From Enterococcus moraviensis ATCC BAA-383 (GTDB lineage Bacteria > Bacillota > Bacilli > Lactobacillales > Enterococcaceae), in NCBI RefSeq assembly GCF_000407445.1, contig NZ_ASWB01000001.1:930001-994000 (forward strand): DNA of 64,000 nucleotides, in the 5' to 3' direction. Shown one piece after another: positions 34,909-44,662 of this stretch. Both the position numbers and the translations under genes were made by a program. Position 1 is the stretch's first letter; the number at the start of each line of letters is the position of its first letter. Below the pieces are notes generated by a model. That model made no database searches. It worked only from the letters and a program-made list of their open reading frames with translations, and was not told the origin of the DNA.

Positions 34909-35496
34909 TTATTTAATTTCGTCACTTGTTTGGATGATCTTAGAAATCATTCCATAATCTTTTGCTTCATCAGCCGACATCCAGAAATTACGATCTGTGT
35001 CTTTTGCGATTTTTTCGTATGTTTGGCCTGTTGCTTCAGCAATCAAACGGTTCACGCGTTCACGCATACGAATGATTTCTTTCGCTTCGATTTGGATCTC
35101 CGTGCTTTGACCTTGAACGCCACCTGCTGGTTGATGGATCATGTAGCGCGTATTTGGTAGGCTGTAACGGTTCTTCGCTTCAGCAGCTAAATAAATCGTA
35201 ATACCCGCACTTGCAACCCAACCTGTTCCGATTACGATCACTTCTGGTTTAACAAATTTGATCATATCATGGATCGTATCGCCCGCTTCAACATGTCCGC
35301 CTTGGCTATTAATGAAAATCTTGATTGGCTCATCACCCATCGCTGCAAGTAATAGCAATTGTGATGTAACTTCTCGTGCTAAATCTTGATTGATTTCACC
35401 ATAAATTAAAATTGTTCGTTCTTCAAATAGTTTTTTCATAAACGCATTTGGTTGTTGTTTTTCTTCTGTTTCTTCGTTTTCATCTAAATAGTTCAT
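34909..35496 (-). CDS. clpP: ClpP-family protease subunit, divergent paralogue
   Basis: 195 aa. Serine protease residues are in place: Ser in GTGWVASAG, His in YMIHQPAGG, Asp in KDTDRNFWMSADEA. Compared with the usual housekeeping ClpP (N-x-I-P-x-V start, GMAASMGA, DTDRDNF) it differs around the active site and N-terminus, so a second, specialised ClpP is likely. A CtsR box lies upstream. It would form barrels that work with Clp ATPases in protein quality control. Confidence 0.85.
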   Translation of the reverse strand: MNYLDENEETEEKQQPNAFMKKLFEERTILIYGEINQDLAREVTSQLLLLAAMGDEPIKIFINSQGGHVEAGDTIHDMIKFVKPEVIVIGTGWVASAGITIYLAAEAKNRYSLPNTRYMIHQPAGGVQGQSTEIQIEAKEIIRMRERVNRLIAEATGQTYEKIAKDTDRNFWMSADEAKDYGMISKIIQTSDEIK

Positions 35497-35625
35497 ATGT
35501 CAGATGGCCTCCTTATTTTTAAACGCTTAAACTAGCTTCAGTAGCTAGATGGTACTAGAAGCTGAACGAACGCTTTAGTATCGGTCGTAAAGCTAAATAG
35601 TATGAAAGCTAAATATCTACTATTA

Positions 35626-35653
35626 ATAATACCGTAATCTGAAAATTTGTCCA
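35626..35653 (-). promoter_or_regulatory. clpP promoter
   Basis: TGGACA (35653-35648), 16 bases, TATTAT (35631-35626), directly downstream of the CtsR operator. Confidence 0.6.
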
Positions 35654-35657
35654 CTTT

Positions 35658-35674
35658 TTTGACTTATTTTGACC
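35658..35674 (-). promoter_or_regulatory. CtsR operator
   Basis: GGTCAAA-ATA-AGTCAAA matches the CtsR consensus (R-GTCAAA-NAN-R-GTCAAA) completely. It abuts the -35 box, so CtsR would repress clpP outside heat or protein stress. Confidence 0.85.
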
Positions 35675-35712
35675 TTAAAAAATAAAATTATATTCTCAGA
35701 AAAGTATAACAA

Positions 35713-35752
35713 GAAAAAAGTAGAAATGCATCAAAAACAGCATCTCTACTTT
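35713..35752 (-). terminator. Terminator of the P-type ATPase gene
   Basis: AAAGTAGA..ATGC pairs with GCAT..TCTACTTT and TTTTTT follows on the minus strand. Confidence 0.75.
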
Positions 35753-35792
35753 TCTTTTATTCCTCATCGATTTCAGTTGTTATCCCGATGAT

Positions 35793-38504
35793 TTAGCTTT
35801 TACCCATTCTGCGCTGAACAAACTTCACGATCTCAACGATTGGAATGATTGCAAACGATGTTCCGGCAACGATTGCCCATTGGTATCCATCTAATGATGT
35901 TACGCTGAACAAGTCATTGAAGCCTGGAATTAAGATCGTTGCTGCTAGTAATAAGAATGAAACTAAAATCGCCCAGTTAAATGATTTATTTCTAAACAAG
36001 CCAACTTTAAAGACTGATTGATAAATAGATTTCACGTTGAATGCATGGAACAATTGGATCAATCCTAATGTAGCAAAGGCCATTGTCAACGCATCCCCAT
36101 GTTGTAAATCATATAACGCTGTTGCAGATAAGTTTGGCATATTAGCCGCTGTATGTGCTGGGAAATCAATTGCCATTTTGTAAACAAACAAGGTTAATCC
36201 ACCTTGAACGATCCCTTGATATACTACACTACTCAATACGCCACCAGAGAAGAAGTTTGATTTCTTCCCACGAGGAGCATGGCTCATCACGTCACGTTCA
36301 GCAGGTTCAACACCTAAAGCAATTGCTGGGAACGTATCAGTTACTAAGTTGATCCACAATAAGTGAACAGGTAGTAATGTATCCCACGCTAACATTGTTG
36401 CAATAAAGAGTGTCAATACTTCCCCTAAGTTAGCAGAAAGTAGATATTGAATTGTTTTTTGGATATTTGAGAAGACTTTACGTCCTTCTTCAACGGCTAC
36501 GATAATTGTTGAGAAGTTGTCATCTGCTAAGACCATATCAGAGGCCCCTTTAGATACTTCTGTCCCAGTGATCCCCATCCCAATACCGATGTCTGCGGCT
36601 TTCAATGCTGGTGCATCATTCACACCATCACCTGTCATAGCAACAACTTTACCTTCTTGCTGCCACGCTTTAACGATACGTACTTTATGTTCTGGAGAAA
36701 CACGAGCATAAACAGAGTAGTGTTCAACTACTTTTGCAAAGGCTTCATCTGTTAATTCATTTAATTCAGCACCAGTGATTACAGCATCATCGTCGCCTTC
36801 TTTAATGATACCAAGACGAGCAGCGATTGCTTCGGCTGTATCTCTGTGGTCACCTGTGATCATGATTGGGCGAATACCTGCTTCTTTGGCAACTTTTACC
36901 GCTTCTGCAGCTTCTTTACGCTCTGGATCGATCATGCCGACAAGACCAGCAAAGATTAAGTCTTTTTCAACTAAATCAGAATCCATTTCAGTAGGAACTG
37001 CATCTACGATTTTGTAGGCCATTCCTAAAACACGTAATGCTTGTTTCGCTAATTTTGTGTTCGTTGTTAAAATTTCTTGACGTTGTTTGTCATCCATTGC
37101 TGGTGTTTGACCATTTAACAATGCTTGATTACAACGTTTTAGTAATTCATCTGGTGCACCTTTTACAGCAACTAGGAATTTACCATCTGCTAATTGGTGA
37201 ACTGTTGTCATCAATTTACGATCTGAATCAAATGGAATTTCAGCTACACGAGGTTCTGCTGCAACTTTTTCAGTTACGTTAAAGTCGTGGTCCAAACCAA
37301 ATTGTACCAAAGCAGTTTCAGTTGGATCACCAATCAATGAACCATCTTGTGCAATTTTTGTATCGTTTGTATAGCTCATGATTTTTAATGCCATGTTGTC
37401 CAATGCAACCGCATCAGTCGCAGGTTTCACTTCATTATCTGTATAAAGAGCTTCAACCGTCATTTGGTTTAAAGTAAGCGTACCTGTTTTATCTGAACAG
37501 ATGATATCTGTACTACCTAGTGTTTCTACAGCAGGTAATTTACGAACAATTGCATTTTTCTTCGCCATTTTTTGTGTGCCTAAAGCTAAGATAATCGTAA
37601 CAATTGCCGGTAATCCTTCTGGAATTGCTGCTACAGCTAATGAAATAGACGTTAATAACATGTCAATCCATGTACGGCCATTCATCATCCCAACCACAAA
37701 CATGATTGCTGCAATCACTAAGATTGCGATCGTCAACATTTTACCTAATTGGTTTAAGTTTTGTTTTAATGGTGTTTCTGTTTCTTTTTCATTGGCTAAC
37801 ATGCCAGCGATTTTACCAACTTCTGTATTCATTCCTGTACCGACAACAACACCAATTCCACGGCCATAAGTAACATTACTACTAGAATAAGCCATGTTAA
37901 TGCGGTCACCGATCCCAATATCAGATGCGGTACCTTCTAAAATAGTTGCTTCTTTTTCAACTGGCACAGATTCACCAGTAAGCGCTGCTTCTTCAATTTT
38001 TAAGCTAGCAGCTTCTAATAAACGTAAGTCTGCTGGAACAACATCTCCTGCTTCTAGTAACACGATATCTCCTGGGACTAGTTCATCACTTTTAACAGTG
38101 ATTACGTGACCATCGCGACGAATATTCGCATTGGGCGAAGACATTTCTTTTAGCGCTTCAATCGCTTGTTCTGCTTTGGCTTCTTGGATCACACCAAAAA
38201 TCGCATTTAGCACAACAACAAGTAAAATGATGAATGAATCAACCATATCACCAGAAAATACTGCAGAGATAACTGCTGCAAATAATAATACGATGATCAT
38301 AAAATCTTTAAACTGTTCAAAAAATTTTACAACGATCGATTTCTTTTTCCCTTCATCTAATGCATTAGCGCCGTAACTCTCTAACCTTTTTTTGGCTTCT
38401 TGAGCTGATAGACCTTCAGTCGTCGTATCAAACTTTTGTAAGACCTCTTCATCTGACTGCGTGTAAAATGCTTCAGATAGTTGAACCTTTTTCTCTTCTG
38501 ACAT
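35793..38504 (-). CDS. P-type cation ATPase (P2-type), Mn2+/Ca2+ export
   Basis: 903 aa from ATG 38504 (GAGGAGGAAG upstream). N-terminal cation-ATPase domain, TGESVPVEK (actuator), AAIPEGLPA (PEGL transport motif), SDKTGTLTLNQ (phosphorylation Asp), KGAPDELLKRC and MTGDGVNDAPALKAADIG (hinge). Ten-span C-terminal half. By sequence it is a SERCA-like P2A pump. The yybP-ykoY riboswitch upstream points to manganese, as for the Mn2+-related P-type ATPases YoaB of Lactococcus and MgtA of pneumococcus. Exports surplus Mn2+ and possibly Ca2+. Confidence 0.92.
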   Translation of the reverse strand: MSEEKKVQLSEAFYTQSDEEVLQKFDTTTEGLSAQEAKKRLESYGANALDEGKKKSIVVKFFEQFKDFMIIVLLFAAVISAVFSGDMVDSFIILLVVVLNAIFGVIQEAKAEQAIEALKEMSSPNANIRRDGHVITVKSDELVPGDIVLLEAGDVVPADLRLLEAASLKIEEAALTGESVPVEKEATILEGTASDIGIGDRINMAYSSSNVTYGRGIGVVVGTGMNTEVGKIAGMLANEKETETPLKQNLNQLGKMLTIAILVIAAIMFVVGMMNGRTWIDMLLTSISLAVAAIPEGLPAIVTIILALGTQKMAKKNAIVRKLPAVETLGSTDIICSDKTGTLTLNQMTVEALYTDNEVKPATDAVALDNMALKIMSYTNDTKIAQDGSLIGDPTETALVQFGLDHDFNVTEKVAAEPRVAEIPFDSDRKLMTTVHQLADGKFLVAVKGAPDELLKRCNQALLNGQTPAMDDKQRQEILTTNTKLAKQALRVLGMAYKIVDAVPTEMDSDLVEKDLIFAGLVGMIDPERKEAAEAVKVAKEAGIRPIMITGDHRDTAEAIAARLGIIKEGDDDAVITGAELNELTDEAFAKVVEHYSVYARVSPEHKVRIVKAWQQEGKVVAMTGDGVNDAPALKAADIGIGMGITGTEVSKGASDMVLADDNFSTIIVAVEEGRKVFSNIQKTIQYLLSANLGEVLTLFIATMLAWDTLLPVHLLWINLVTDTFPAIALGVEPAERDVMSHAPRGKKSNFFSGGVLSSVVYQGIVQGGLTLFVYKMAIDFPAHTAANMPNLSATALYDLQHGDALTMAFATLGLIQLFHAFNVKSIYQSVFKVGLFRNKSFNWAILVSFLLLAATILIPGFNDLFSVTSLDGYQWAIVAGTSFAIIPIVEIVKFVQRRMGKS

Positions 38505-38601
38505 GTTCTTCCTCCTCATAATTTACAGCTACTTTAATCTATTTTACTTCATATTAGCGAAACGAACACGTTTTTGAACTTGTTGGTTCGCAGCAAAAAC
38601 G

Positions 38602-38745
38602 AAAAAAAATAGACCTCTGTATGCTAAATAGAACATACATAAGTCTCACCGTTTAAGACAACACCAGAAATTTCTTTCGGAGTTGGTGATGTTGTCGCAG
38701 CTAACGCCGCCAGTTACTCCCTCATGAAATAATAAAATGGTGACA
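38602..38745 (-). promoter_or_regulatory. yybP-ykoY (manganese) riboswitch
   Basis: Minus strand: GAGGGAGTAAC opens the motif, ACAACATCACC and a variable stem follow, and GGTGAGACTT closes it. The closing strand continues into AGACTTATGTATG/CATACAGAGGTCT plus eight T, a terminator that shares bases with P1. Mn2+ binding should stabilise P1 and permit read-through into the ATPase gene. Confidence 0.85.
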
Positions 38746-38778
38746 AAAAGTCTTTCACCAATAATTATTGCTGATTTA

Positions 38779-38807
38779 ATTATACCTGTTCTTTTAGTGT
38801 TTTTCAA
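38779..38807 (-). promoter_or_regulatory. Promoter of the riboswitch/ATPase transcript
   Basis: TTGAAA (38807-38802), 17 bases, perfect TATAAT (38784-38779). Confidence 0.85.
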
Positions 38808-38938
38808 ATGAAATCGTATTGATTTTCAGAAAAATTTCTGTTTAGTCTGAAAAGCTTACATCTCCAATCTGTTTTTTGCTTCAAAGATCACTGCATGCAA
38901 CACTCGCTGTTTCTTGATGTACTGCATGCCCCCCTTCT

Positions 38939-39631
38939 CTACTTCTCTTTCGAAGTATCAAAATAACGTAGTATTTCTTGCAGAGTGCGTTCTTCGATTG
39001 AATCGATTCGTTCTTTATCCTGGTAACAAATCGCTGTTTTGTAATACTCAGAAATAGGCAACAGCTCAAACCGCATATTTTCATCCTTTCCTTCAAATTG
39101 AATTACTTCGTCTCGGACGGTAAAACAAAAAGAAGTCAACGGTATTGTCATGCCTTTTCCCGTGTACTTAACATAGCTTTCTTTTAAACACCAAATGGAA
39201 AAAAATGTCTCTACTTGGTGCTCCTCTCTCTCTGCCATAATAGCCGAATATTCTTTTGAACAAAAATAATGTTCGGCTATCGACAGGTCGATCGGCGTGA
39301 TTTCTTCAATATCGATTCCTACTTTTTTATCACTAATACCTAAAATGATATAGTCACCTGAGTGGGAATAATTAAACTGAATATTCGGAAAACCTTCCAA
39401 ATAGGGCTTTCCAAGTTTCGTCTTTTGAATATTGATTTGGTTATTTTTTAAGTGAAACTGCTGACAAAGGATAGCTCTCAGTAACAGTTCTGACAAAATG
39501 GCGTCGATTTTATTTTTATCAAAACGGAAATTGGACGTATTAGCTGCTCGCTCTTTTGTAATAAAAGGAAGGTAAGGCGCTACTTCTGCTAGCGTGATTC
39601 CAGCTGTATTAATATAGGTAACGTTTAAAAT
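38939..39631 (-). CDS. 4'-Phosphopantetheinyl transferase (Sfp type), apparent ATT start
   Basis: 230 aa if translation begins at ATT 39631. GAGGTG lies seven bases upstream, a TGA sits three codons before, and no ATG, GTG or TTG occurs near this site. A later TTG at 39496 would delete 45 family-like residues (YINTAGITLAEVAPYLPF...). Sfp signatures are visible: NYSHSGDYIILGI, VGIDIEEI with Mg2+-binding acids, and WCLKESYVKYTGKGM. It transfers phosphopantetheine to carrier proteins. The next upstream gene is a TtcA-like protein 27 bases away. Confidence 0.85.
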   Translation of the reverse strand: MLNVTYINTAGITLAEVAPYLPFITKERAANTSNFRFDKNKIDAILSELLLRAILCQQFHLKNNQINIQKTKLGKPYLEGFPNIQFNYSHSGDYIILGISDKKVGIDIEEITPIDLSIAEHYFCSKEYSAIMAEREEHQVETFFSIWCLKESYVKYTGKGMTIPLTSFCFTVRDEVIQFEGKDENMRFELLPISEYYKTAICYQDKERIDSIEERTLQEILRYFDTSKEK

Positions 39632-39657
39632 CGTCTTTCACCTCTCTATTTAAGCAA

Positions 39658-40410
39658 CTATTTGCTAACTTTCGTTTTCGTCCAAAAATTCTCTGCTTCA
39701 ACTTGTTCCATTCCCATAATAAATTTTTCTCTGATGTCTGGGTAAGTTTCTGCTAATCCACTCACTAGGTGTTTGATTTCTTCTCGTTTGGTTTTCTTGT
39801 CTACAGGACATGGATTAAAAATCACAGGTAGTTCTTCCCTTTGCACAAACTGAATGATCTGTTTTTCTTCAACATAAAGTAATGGGCGAATCAGTGTAAT
39901 ATCTGTTTTCGATAAATAACTGATTGGGTCAAAACTGGCCATTTGCCCATGAAATAAAAAGTTCATGAAATACGTTTCGATCGCATCATCCAAATGGTGC
40001 CCTAAAGCGACTTTATTACAGCCGATTTCTTTGGCACGTTTGTACAAGATTCCCCGACGTAATTTTGCACACAATGAGCATGGGGAGCGCTCTTCTCGAA
40101 TATCAAATACAACTTGAGCAATATTTGTTGGCACAACATCCAATTCGTAGCCTAGTCCGCTCACAAATTCCTCTAACGGGTGGATATCCATCTCAAATCC
40201 CATTGAAAGTGTAATCGGCACGATATCAAATTCAAAGCCTAAGCGTTTTTGCTTACTAATCATATCCAAAAAATACAACAAACTAGTGCTGTCTTTCCCA
40301 CCACTCATCCCAATTGCAACTTTATCACCAGGTTGGATCATTTGATGATTTAATAATGCACGACGAATTGGGTTATAGTAGGTTTGGTTATCTTTCTTTT
40401 TAAAGCTCAT
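39658..40410 (-). CDS. TtcA-family tRNA sulfur-transfer PP-loop protein
   Basis: 250 aa, AAAGGAG before ATG. PP-loop ATP-pyrophosphatase motif GMSGGKDSTSLL, PCSLCAKLRRGILY with the C-x-x-C, and HHLDDAIETYFMN. Layout matches the TtcA family, whose E. coli member thiolates C32 of tRNA with an iron-sulfur cluster. The Firmicutes homologue may have another target. Same strand and spacing as the Sfp gene after it. Confidence 0.85.
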   Translation of the reverse strand: MSFKKKDNQTYYNPIRRALLNHQMIQPGDKVAIGMSGGKDSTSLLYFLDMISKQKRLGFEFDIVPITLSMGFEMDIHPLEEFVSGLGYELDVVPTNIAQVVFDIREERSPCSLCAKLRRGILYKRAKEIGCNKVALGHHLDDAIETYFMNFLFHGQMASFDPISYLSKTDITLIRPLLYVEEKQIIQFVQREELPVIFNPCPVDKKTKREEIKHLVSGLAETYPDIREKFIMGMEQVEAENFWTKTKVSK

Positions 40411-40436
40411 TCTTTACTCCTTTTCGATCACTGGAT

Positions 40437-42275
40437 TCATTTAAAAAAGTCCGTTTTTAGACTGTAATTTTCACCTGACACAATATCATACTGAATCAAG
40501 CGATAGTCTTCATAGAGTTCTTGTTGCGCTTTATTCAAGTTGAATGTTTTGCTCCACTGGCCATTTTTATAATAGAAGCCTTTTTCAAACGCAGGTATTT
40601 CCTGTTCTAACTCACTCAATAATTGATAGAATCCTGTCATCTCCATATTGCTTTGATCAAATAATGTTGGCGCGAAGTAAAACGGACTACTCAGTGCATC
40701 ATGGTTATTTCGTTGACTCAATTTATCTTGTGTGTCATACATTAAAAATTCTGTTTCGTGCAGTTGAACTTCTTCATTTGCTGCCTTAATTTCGTCTGAA
40801 TAGATACTTGGTAAATGGTCTCCCCAAAAAACAACTAGTGTTCGTCGTTTAAGATCTTTCAATGCTGTTGTAAATTGTTTCAATGCCTCACTACTATAGG
40901 CAATGTCTTGCATATAGCTATCGATTGCCTTTTTGTTGCCCACGCTTTGTGAAGAATAGTCCTTACTAGTGTATTTATCACTATATGGCATATGTGTTTG
41001 CATCGTCACTAAATGGACAAACTGCGGGTTCTTGTCGTCTTTTAACAAATCTAAAACTTCATTATAAGCTGATTTATCTGAGATATAAGGATTCTTTTGT
41101 AATTTTTCTTTATACGTCATTGTGTCTTCGCTGATAAACTGATCAAATCCAAGTATCTTATATACATCTTTGCGTTTATACATCGAGGTATTATAAGGAT
41201 GGATAGCGGTTGCTTGATAGTTTTTCTCTTTTAAAAGCGAAACGATCGACGGCATTTCTTCCATTTTTGGAATCAACATCGTATAAGGCGTCGTCAATTG
41301 AGGATTAAATAATTCCATTGAAAGACTGGTCAGTGCTTCAAATTCAATATTTGCCGTTCCTCCACCATAATTTTGTGACAACATTTGACCACTATACGTT
41401 GTTTTTGCAACATCAAAATAGTCTTTTAACGGGTCCTTGTCCGCCGTTACACCAGCTAGATTTTGTGGATTAGAAAAACTTTCACTCATCACAAAAATAA
41501 TATTCGGTTGCTCCGTACTTTCTGAATTGTTTGGGCGCTCTGCTGCTGTTGTGTATTTCGTTGTAATTGCTTCAATCGTTTTTTTAGAATAATTTTCTGG
41601 CTTGTCCATCGCTTCTATCTTTAAATTATATAGAAAACCACCCATAAAACCAGTATTATAATAATTCATTTTTTGGCTATAAGGAATCCAAAGAGCCGTT
41701 TTGTCGTACGCTTTTCGCAACAGGTTATTGGGATTATTGAAATTGCTAATGTACATTAATAAGCCAATTGTCACAACTAAACCCGATAAGCGAATAATTT
41801 GCATTTTTTTCGATAATAATCGGCTTTGGTAGATTGCCCGAATAAAAAAGAATATTCCTACCACTGCCAGCAATAGAATAAAAATAAATGGAATTGTACC
41901 AATCATCTCTCTTAATAAACCAAACTCTGTGATCATTTTTAAATCATCTGGATAAATTGGTTCAACTCGATAAAACATTTTTTGATAATCGGCAAAACCT
42001 AAAATACCGATCGTAATGCCATAAAGCAAACTACCTAAAGCAAGCGATCCAGCCAAACTGCATAAAAACAGTAAGAAGATCAATAATACGAAACTACCTA
42101 AAATAAATTTTTCTGTGTGCCATGAAAAGGCAAATTTGAACACTAAATCAAAGGATAGTTCATTTTGACACCATTGTAAGTACAGATTACTAACAAATAC
42201 CAATGCAATCATTCCAACCACGATCAATGAATACTTAATTGGCTTTTTTTTAAATATATGTAATTTTTTTCCCAC
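40437..42275 (-). CDS. LTA-synthase-family (sulfatase-type) phosphoglycerol transferase
   Basis: 612 aa from GTG 42275 (GGGAG six bases upstream). Five N-terminal membrane spans (to about residue 190), then an extracellular alkaline-phosphatase-fold domain with PNIIFVMSESF (metal ligand Glu), QNYGGGTANIEFEAL (nucleophile Thr), and VVFWGDHLPS. Such enzymes polymerise or attach glycerol-phosphate from phosphatidylglycerol. Sequence differs from housekeeping LtaS, so it may be a primase or a modifier of another wall glycopolymer. Confidence 0.88.
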   Translation of the reverse strand: MGKKLHIFKKKPIKYSLIVVGMIALVFVSNLYLQWCQNELSFDLVFKFAFSWHTEKFILGSFVLLIFLLFLCSLAGSLALGSLLYGITIGILGFADYQKMFYRVEPIYPDDLKMITEFGLLREMIGTIPFIFILLLAVVGIFFFIRAIYQSRLLSKKMQIIRLSGLVVTIGLLMYISNFNNPNNLLRKAYDKTALWIPYSQKMNYYNTGFMGGFLYNLKIEAMDKPENYSKKTIEAITTKYTTAAERPNNSESTEQPNIIFVMSESFSNPQNLAGVTADKDPLKDYFDVAKTTYSGQMLSQNYGGGTANIEFEALTSLSMELFNPQLTTPYTMLIPKMEEMPSIVSLLKEKNYQATAIHPYNTSMYKRKDVYKILGFDQFISEDTMTYKEKLQKNPYISDKSAYNEVLDLLKDDKNPQFVHLVTMQTHMPYSDKYTSKDYSSQSVGNKKAIDSYMQDIAYSSEALKQFTTALKDLKRRTLVVFWGDHLPSIYSDEIKAANEEVQLHETEFLMYDTQDKLSQRNNHDALSSPFYFAPTLFDQSNMEMTGFYQLLSELEQEIPAFEKGFYYKNGQWSKTFNLNKAQQELYEDYRLIQYDIVSGENYSLKTDFFK

Positions 42276-42330
42276 ACCATTCTCCCATTTCTTTTCCTAA
42301 TCATATCCCTTAATATTTTATGCCTAGTAG

Positions 42331-42371
42331 AAAAAAAAGTAAAGCTCCCCATTTCTGGAGAACGTTACTTT
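42331..42371 (-). terminator. Terminator of the sugar oxidoreductase cluster
   Basis: Minus strand: AAAGTAACGTTCTCC pairs with GGGGAGCTTTACTTT (small bulge), then a long T tract. Confidence 0.75.
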
Positions 42372-42394
42372 TAAGATCGATCAACTTTTTTTCA

Positions 42395-43429
42395 TTATCT
42401 TTTCACAGCTTTAAATATTTCTTCAATCAATACCATTACTTTACGAACTTCTTCATTTTTGACTACTGGTTCAGCTTGATTTCTGACAACATTATAAAAA
42501 TTTTTATAAAATGGATCATATTCAGCGAAAGCTTGCGGCAAGGATACCGTTTCTGTTGCTTCTTCTGACGGTGGTGCCATTGTTTTGGTCAACCCAACAC
42601 CTGCTTGAATTGGTTTTGGCGCTTGAATATCTTTTTTGCCTGATTCAATCACCATTTCACCTGAAAGATCCCAATCATGAATAATAGCAGTTCCTTGGGT
42701 TCCTTTTAGATACCAGCGGGGCAATTTAGTATAATTTGTAGTCCCAACTTCAATAATTGCTCGGACGCCATTTTCAAAAATAATATAAGTGATAAACCCA
42801 TCATCTACTTCATCACCCAAAATATAACTTAAATCAGCAGAAACCTTTTCAATACGACTATCCACTAAAAATAATAGCTGATCTAGTAAGTGGACTCCCC
42901 AATCTAACAGCATGCCGCCGCCGTGTTTTAATTCATGGCGCCAGTCGCCTGGTATCCCATTGGCGCCTTGAACACGTGACTCGATTTGGAACAAGTCCCC
43001 GATTTGTTGGTTTTTGTATAATTCTCGCGTAATCAGAAAGTCTGGGTCCCAACGACGATTTTGATGGACCATAAACGTTTGTCCTGTTTCTTTTGCTACT
43101 TTTAGGATTGCATCTAATTCTTCTACATTCATTGCAACTGGTTTTTCACAGACTACATGTTTTCCAGCTTGTAGCGCTTGAATTGCTAGTTCTTTGTGGG
43201 AATCATTTGGTGTAGCGATCAATACTGCTTCAATGGTTTCATCTAGTAATACTTCTTCTAATGACGTGTAGATTTTATGGTTGTGCTGACTGGAAATTTT
43301 TTGACGTTCGCCAGAAACATCATATGTTCCCACAACATGGATTCGTTCATTTTCGTTTGGCATAATGTTATGGACATGGTAAGAACCCATGCCGCCGTAA
43401 CCGATTACGGCAAAATTGATTGCTGTCAT
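42395..43429 (-). CDS. Gfo/Idh/MocA-family oxidoreductase
   Basis: 344 aa. Rossmann start FAVIGYGGMGSYHV, the signature CEKPVAM with the catalytic Lys, and DWRHELKHGGGMLLDWGVHL with the active-site Asp and His. NAD(P)-dependent oxidation or reduction of a sugar or inositol. It lies after an isomerase, a ThuA protein and a second Gfo gene but behind a 264-base gap holding a dispersed repeat. Substrate unknown. Confidence 0.88.
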   Translation of the reverse strand: MTAINFAVIGYGGMGSYHVHNIMPNENERIHVVGTYDVSGERQKISSQHNHKIYTSLEEVLLDETIEAVLIATPNDSHKELAIQALQAGKHVVCEKPVAMNVEELDAILKVAKETGQTFMVHQNRRWDPDFLITRELYKNQQIGDLFQIESRVQGANGIPGDWRHELKHGGGMLLDWGVHLLDQLLFLVDSRIEKVSADLSYILGDEVDDGFITYIIFENGVRAIIEVGTTNYTKLPRWYLKGTQGTAIIHDWDLSGEMVIESGKKDIQAPKPIQAGVGLTKTMAPPSEEATETVSLPQAFAEYDPFYKNFYNVVRNQAEPVVKNEEVRKVMVLIEEIFKAVKR

Positions 43430-43647
43430 TTTTTTGTGTCCTTTCTATATAAACGTTAGTTGATGTAAGATAAGGAATAGGTGTTACTCAGTGCCTAATT
43501 GGTGTTTGGGAGCTATCAGAAACAGTCGTTGTCTTCTATTTGACATCCGGCTTCACGAACTAGCTCTTTCGGCAAATAGACAAATTTGCTCAAGAGCTGG
43601 GCAAGTTCGTTCAGCTTTGCTGTAAACCACGAGGAACACGGTGAGTC

Positions 43648-43690
43648 GATGTTGAACAGTACAAGGCGACTTTATGGAGCGTTGTTTCCT
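43648..43690 (+). repeat. Single copy of the 79-bp repeat core
   Basis: GATGTTGAACAGTACAAGGC, then GACT, then GGAGCGTTGTTTCCTT matches the tandem units at 46661-47040. Upstream (43550-43620) a structured stretch pairs CGAACTAGCTCTT with AAGAGCTGGGCAAGTTCG. Confidence 0.7.
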
Positions 43691-43693
43691 TGA

Positions 43694-44662
43694 TTAAACC
43701 CACCACATTTCCGCTGGTTGTTCTTTGATCATAATACTTTTTAAATTCGTAATTGCTCGGTTTAGGCCTTCTTCTGTAGACATGATCGGATCTTCATGTT
43801 CAATGCTTAAAACGTAATCGTAACCGTAAATTCTCAACGCACTAATCATATCTGACCAAACTTTTAAGTCATGTCCACATCCTACAGAACGGAATGTCCA
43901 AGCGCGTGTTTTTACATTGCCATATGGCTGCATATCTGTTAGTCCATGCATATTGATATTATCTTGATCCAAATACGTATCTTTGGCATGGAAATGGTGG
44001 ATCGCACCTGCTTCTCCTAAAATTTTCACTGCGGCTACTGGATCGATCCCTTGCCACCATAAATGACTTGGATCTAAATTACAGCCGATTGCTTTGCCTG
44101 TGGCTTCGCGCAGTTTTAACATTGTATAAGGTGTGTGACATAAGAAACCACCATGTAACTCAATTCCAATTTTCACGCCAGCATCTTCTGCGATCGTATT
44201 GATATTTTTCCAATAAGGAATCAGTTTTTTCTCCCATTGATAGTTATAATTATCGTCATATTCTGTCGGCCAAGGTAAAACAGGCCAATTGACTTGAGTA
44301 TCCGTCGGGTTACCACCAGAAACACCAGAAAAGCCGTTGACGACTGAAACATTCATTAGAGAAGCTAGTTTGATTGTTTTTTGTAGTAATTCATCTGCTT
44401 CTTGCGCTGTTTCTTTCACTGGAGAAATTGGGTTATTATGACAGCTCAATGCACTGATCGTTAAGCCTTTATCCGCTAGTTTTGCTAAATACTCTTTTCT
44501 GGCATCTGAACTTGCTAGTAATTTATCGATATCTAAATGAGCATTTCCAGGAGAACCACCGGTGCCGATTTCTACAGCTTCCAATCCTGCTTTTGAGACT
44601 GTATCGATCATTTCTTCAAAACTTAAATTATTGAATAATGGAGTAAATACGCCTAATTTCAT
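43694..44662 (-). CDS. Xylose-isomerase-like sugar phosphate isomerase/epimerase
   Basis: 322 aa TIM-barrel of the AP_endonuc_2 family: [60 protein letters not shown] and [10 protein letters not shown]. These carry the usual metal-binding Glu, Asp, His and Glu. The start overlaps the ThuA gene stop by 4 bases. Together with Gfo and ThuA proteins it suggests catabolism of a glucoside, keto-sugar or inositol. Confidence 0.88.
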   Translation of the reverse strand: MKLGVFTPLFNNLSFEEMIDTVSKAGLEAVEIGTGGSPGNAHLDIDKLLASSDARKEYLAKLADKGLTISALSCHNNPISPVKETAQEADELLQKTIKLASLMNVSVVNGFSGVSGGNPTDTQVNWPVLPWPTEYDDNYNYQWEKKLIPYWKNINTIAEDAGVKIGIELHGGFLCHTPYTMLKLREATGKAIGCNLDPSHLWWQGIDPVAAVKILGEAGAIHHFHAKDTYLDQDNINMHGLTDMQPYGNVKTRAWTFRSVGCGHDLKVWSDMISALRIYGYDYVLSIEHEDPIMSTEEGLNRAITNLKSIMIKEQPAEMWWV

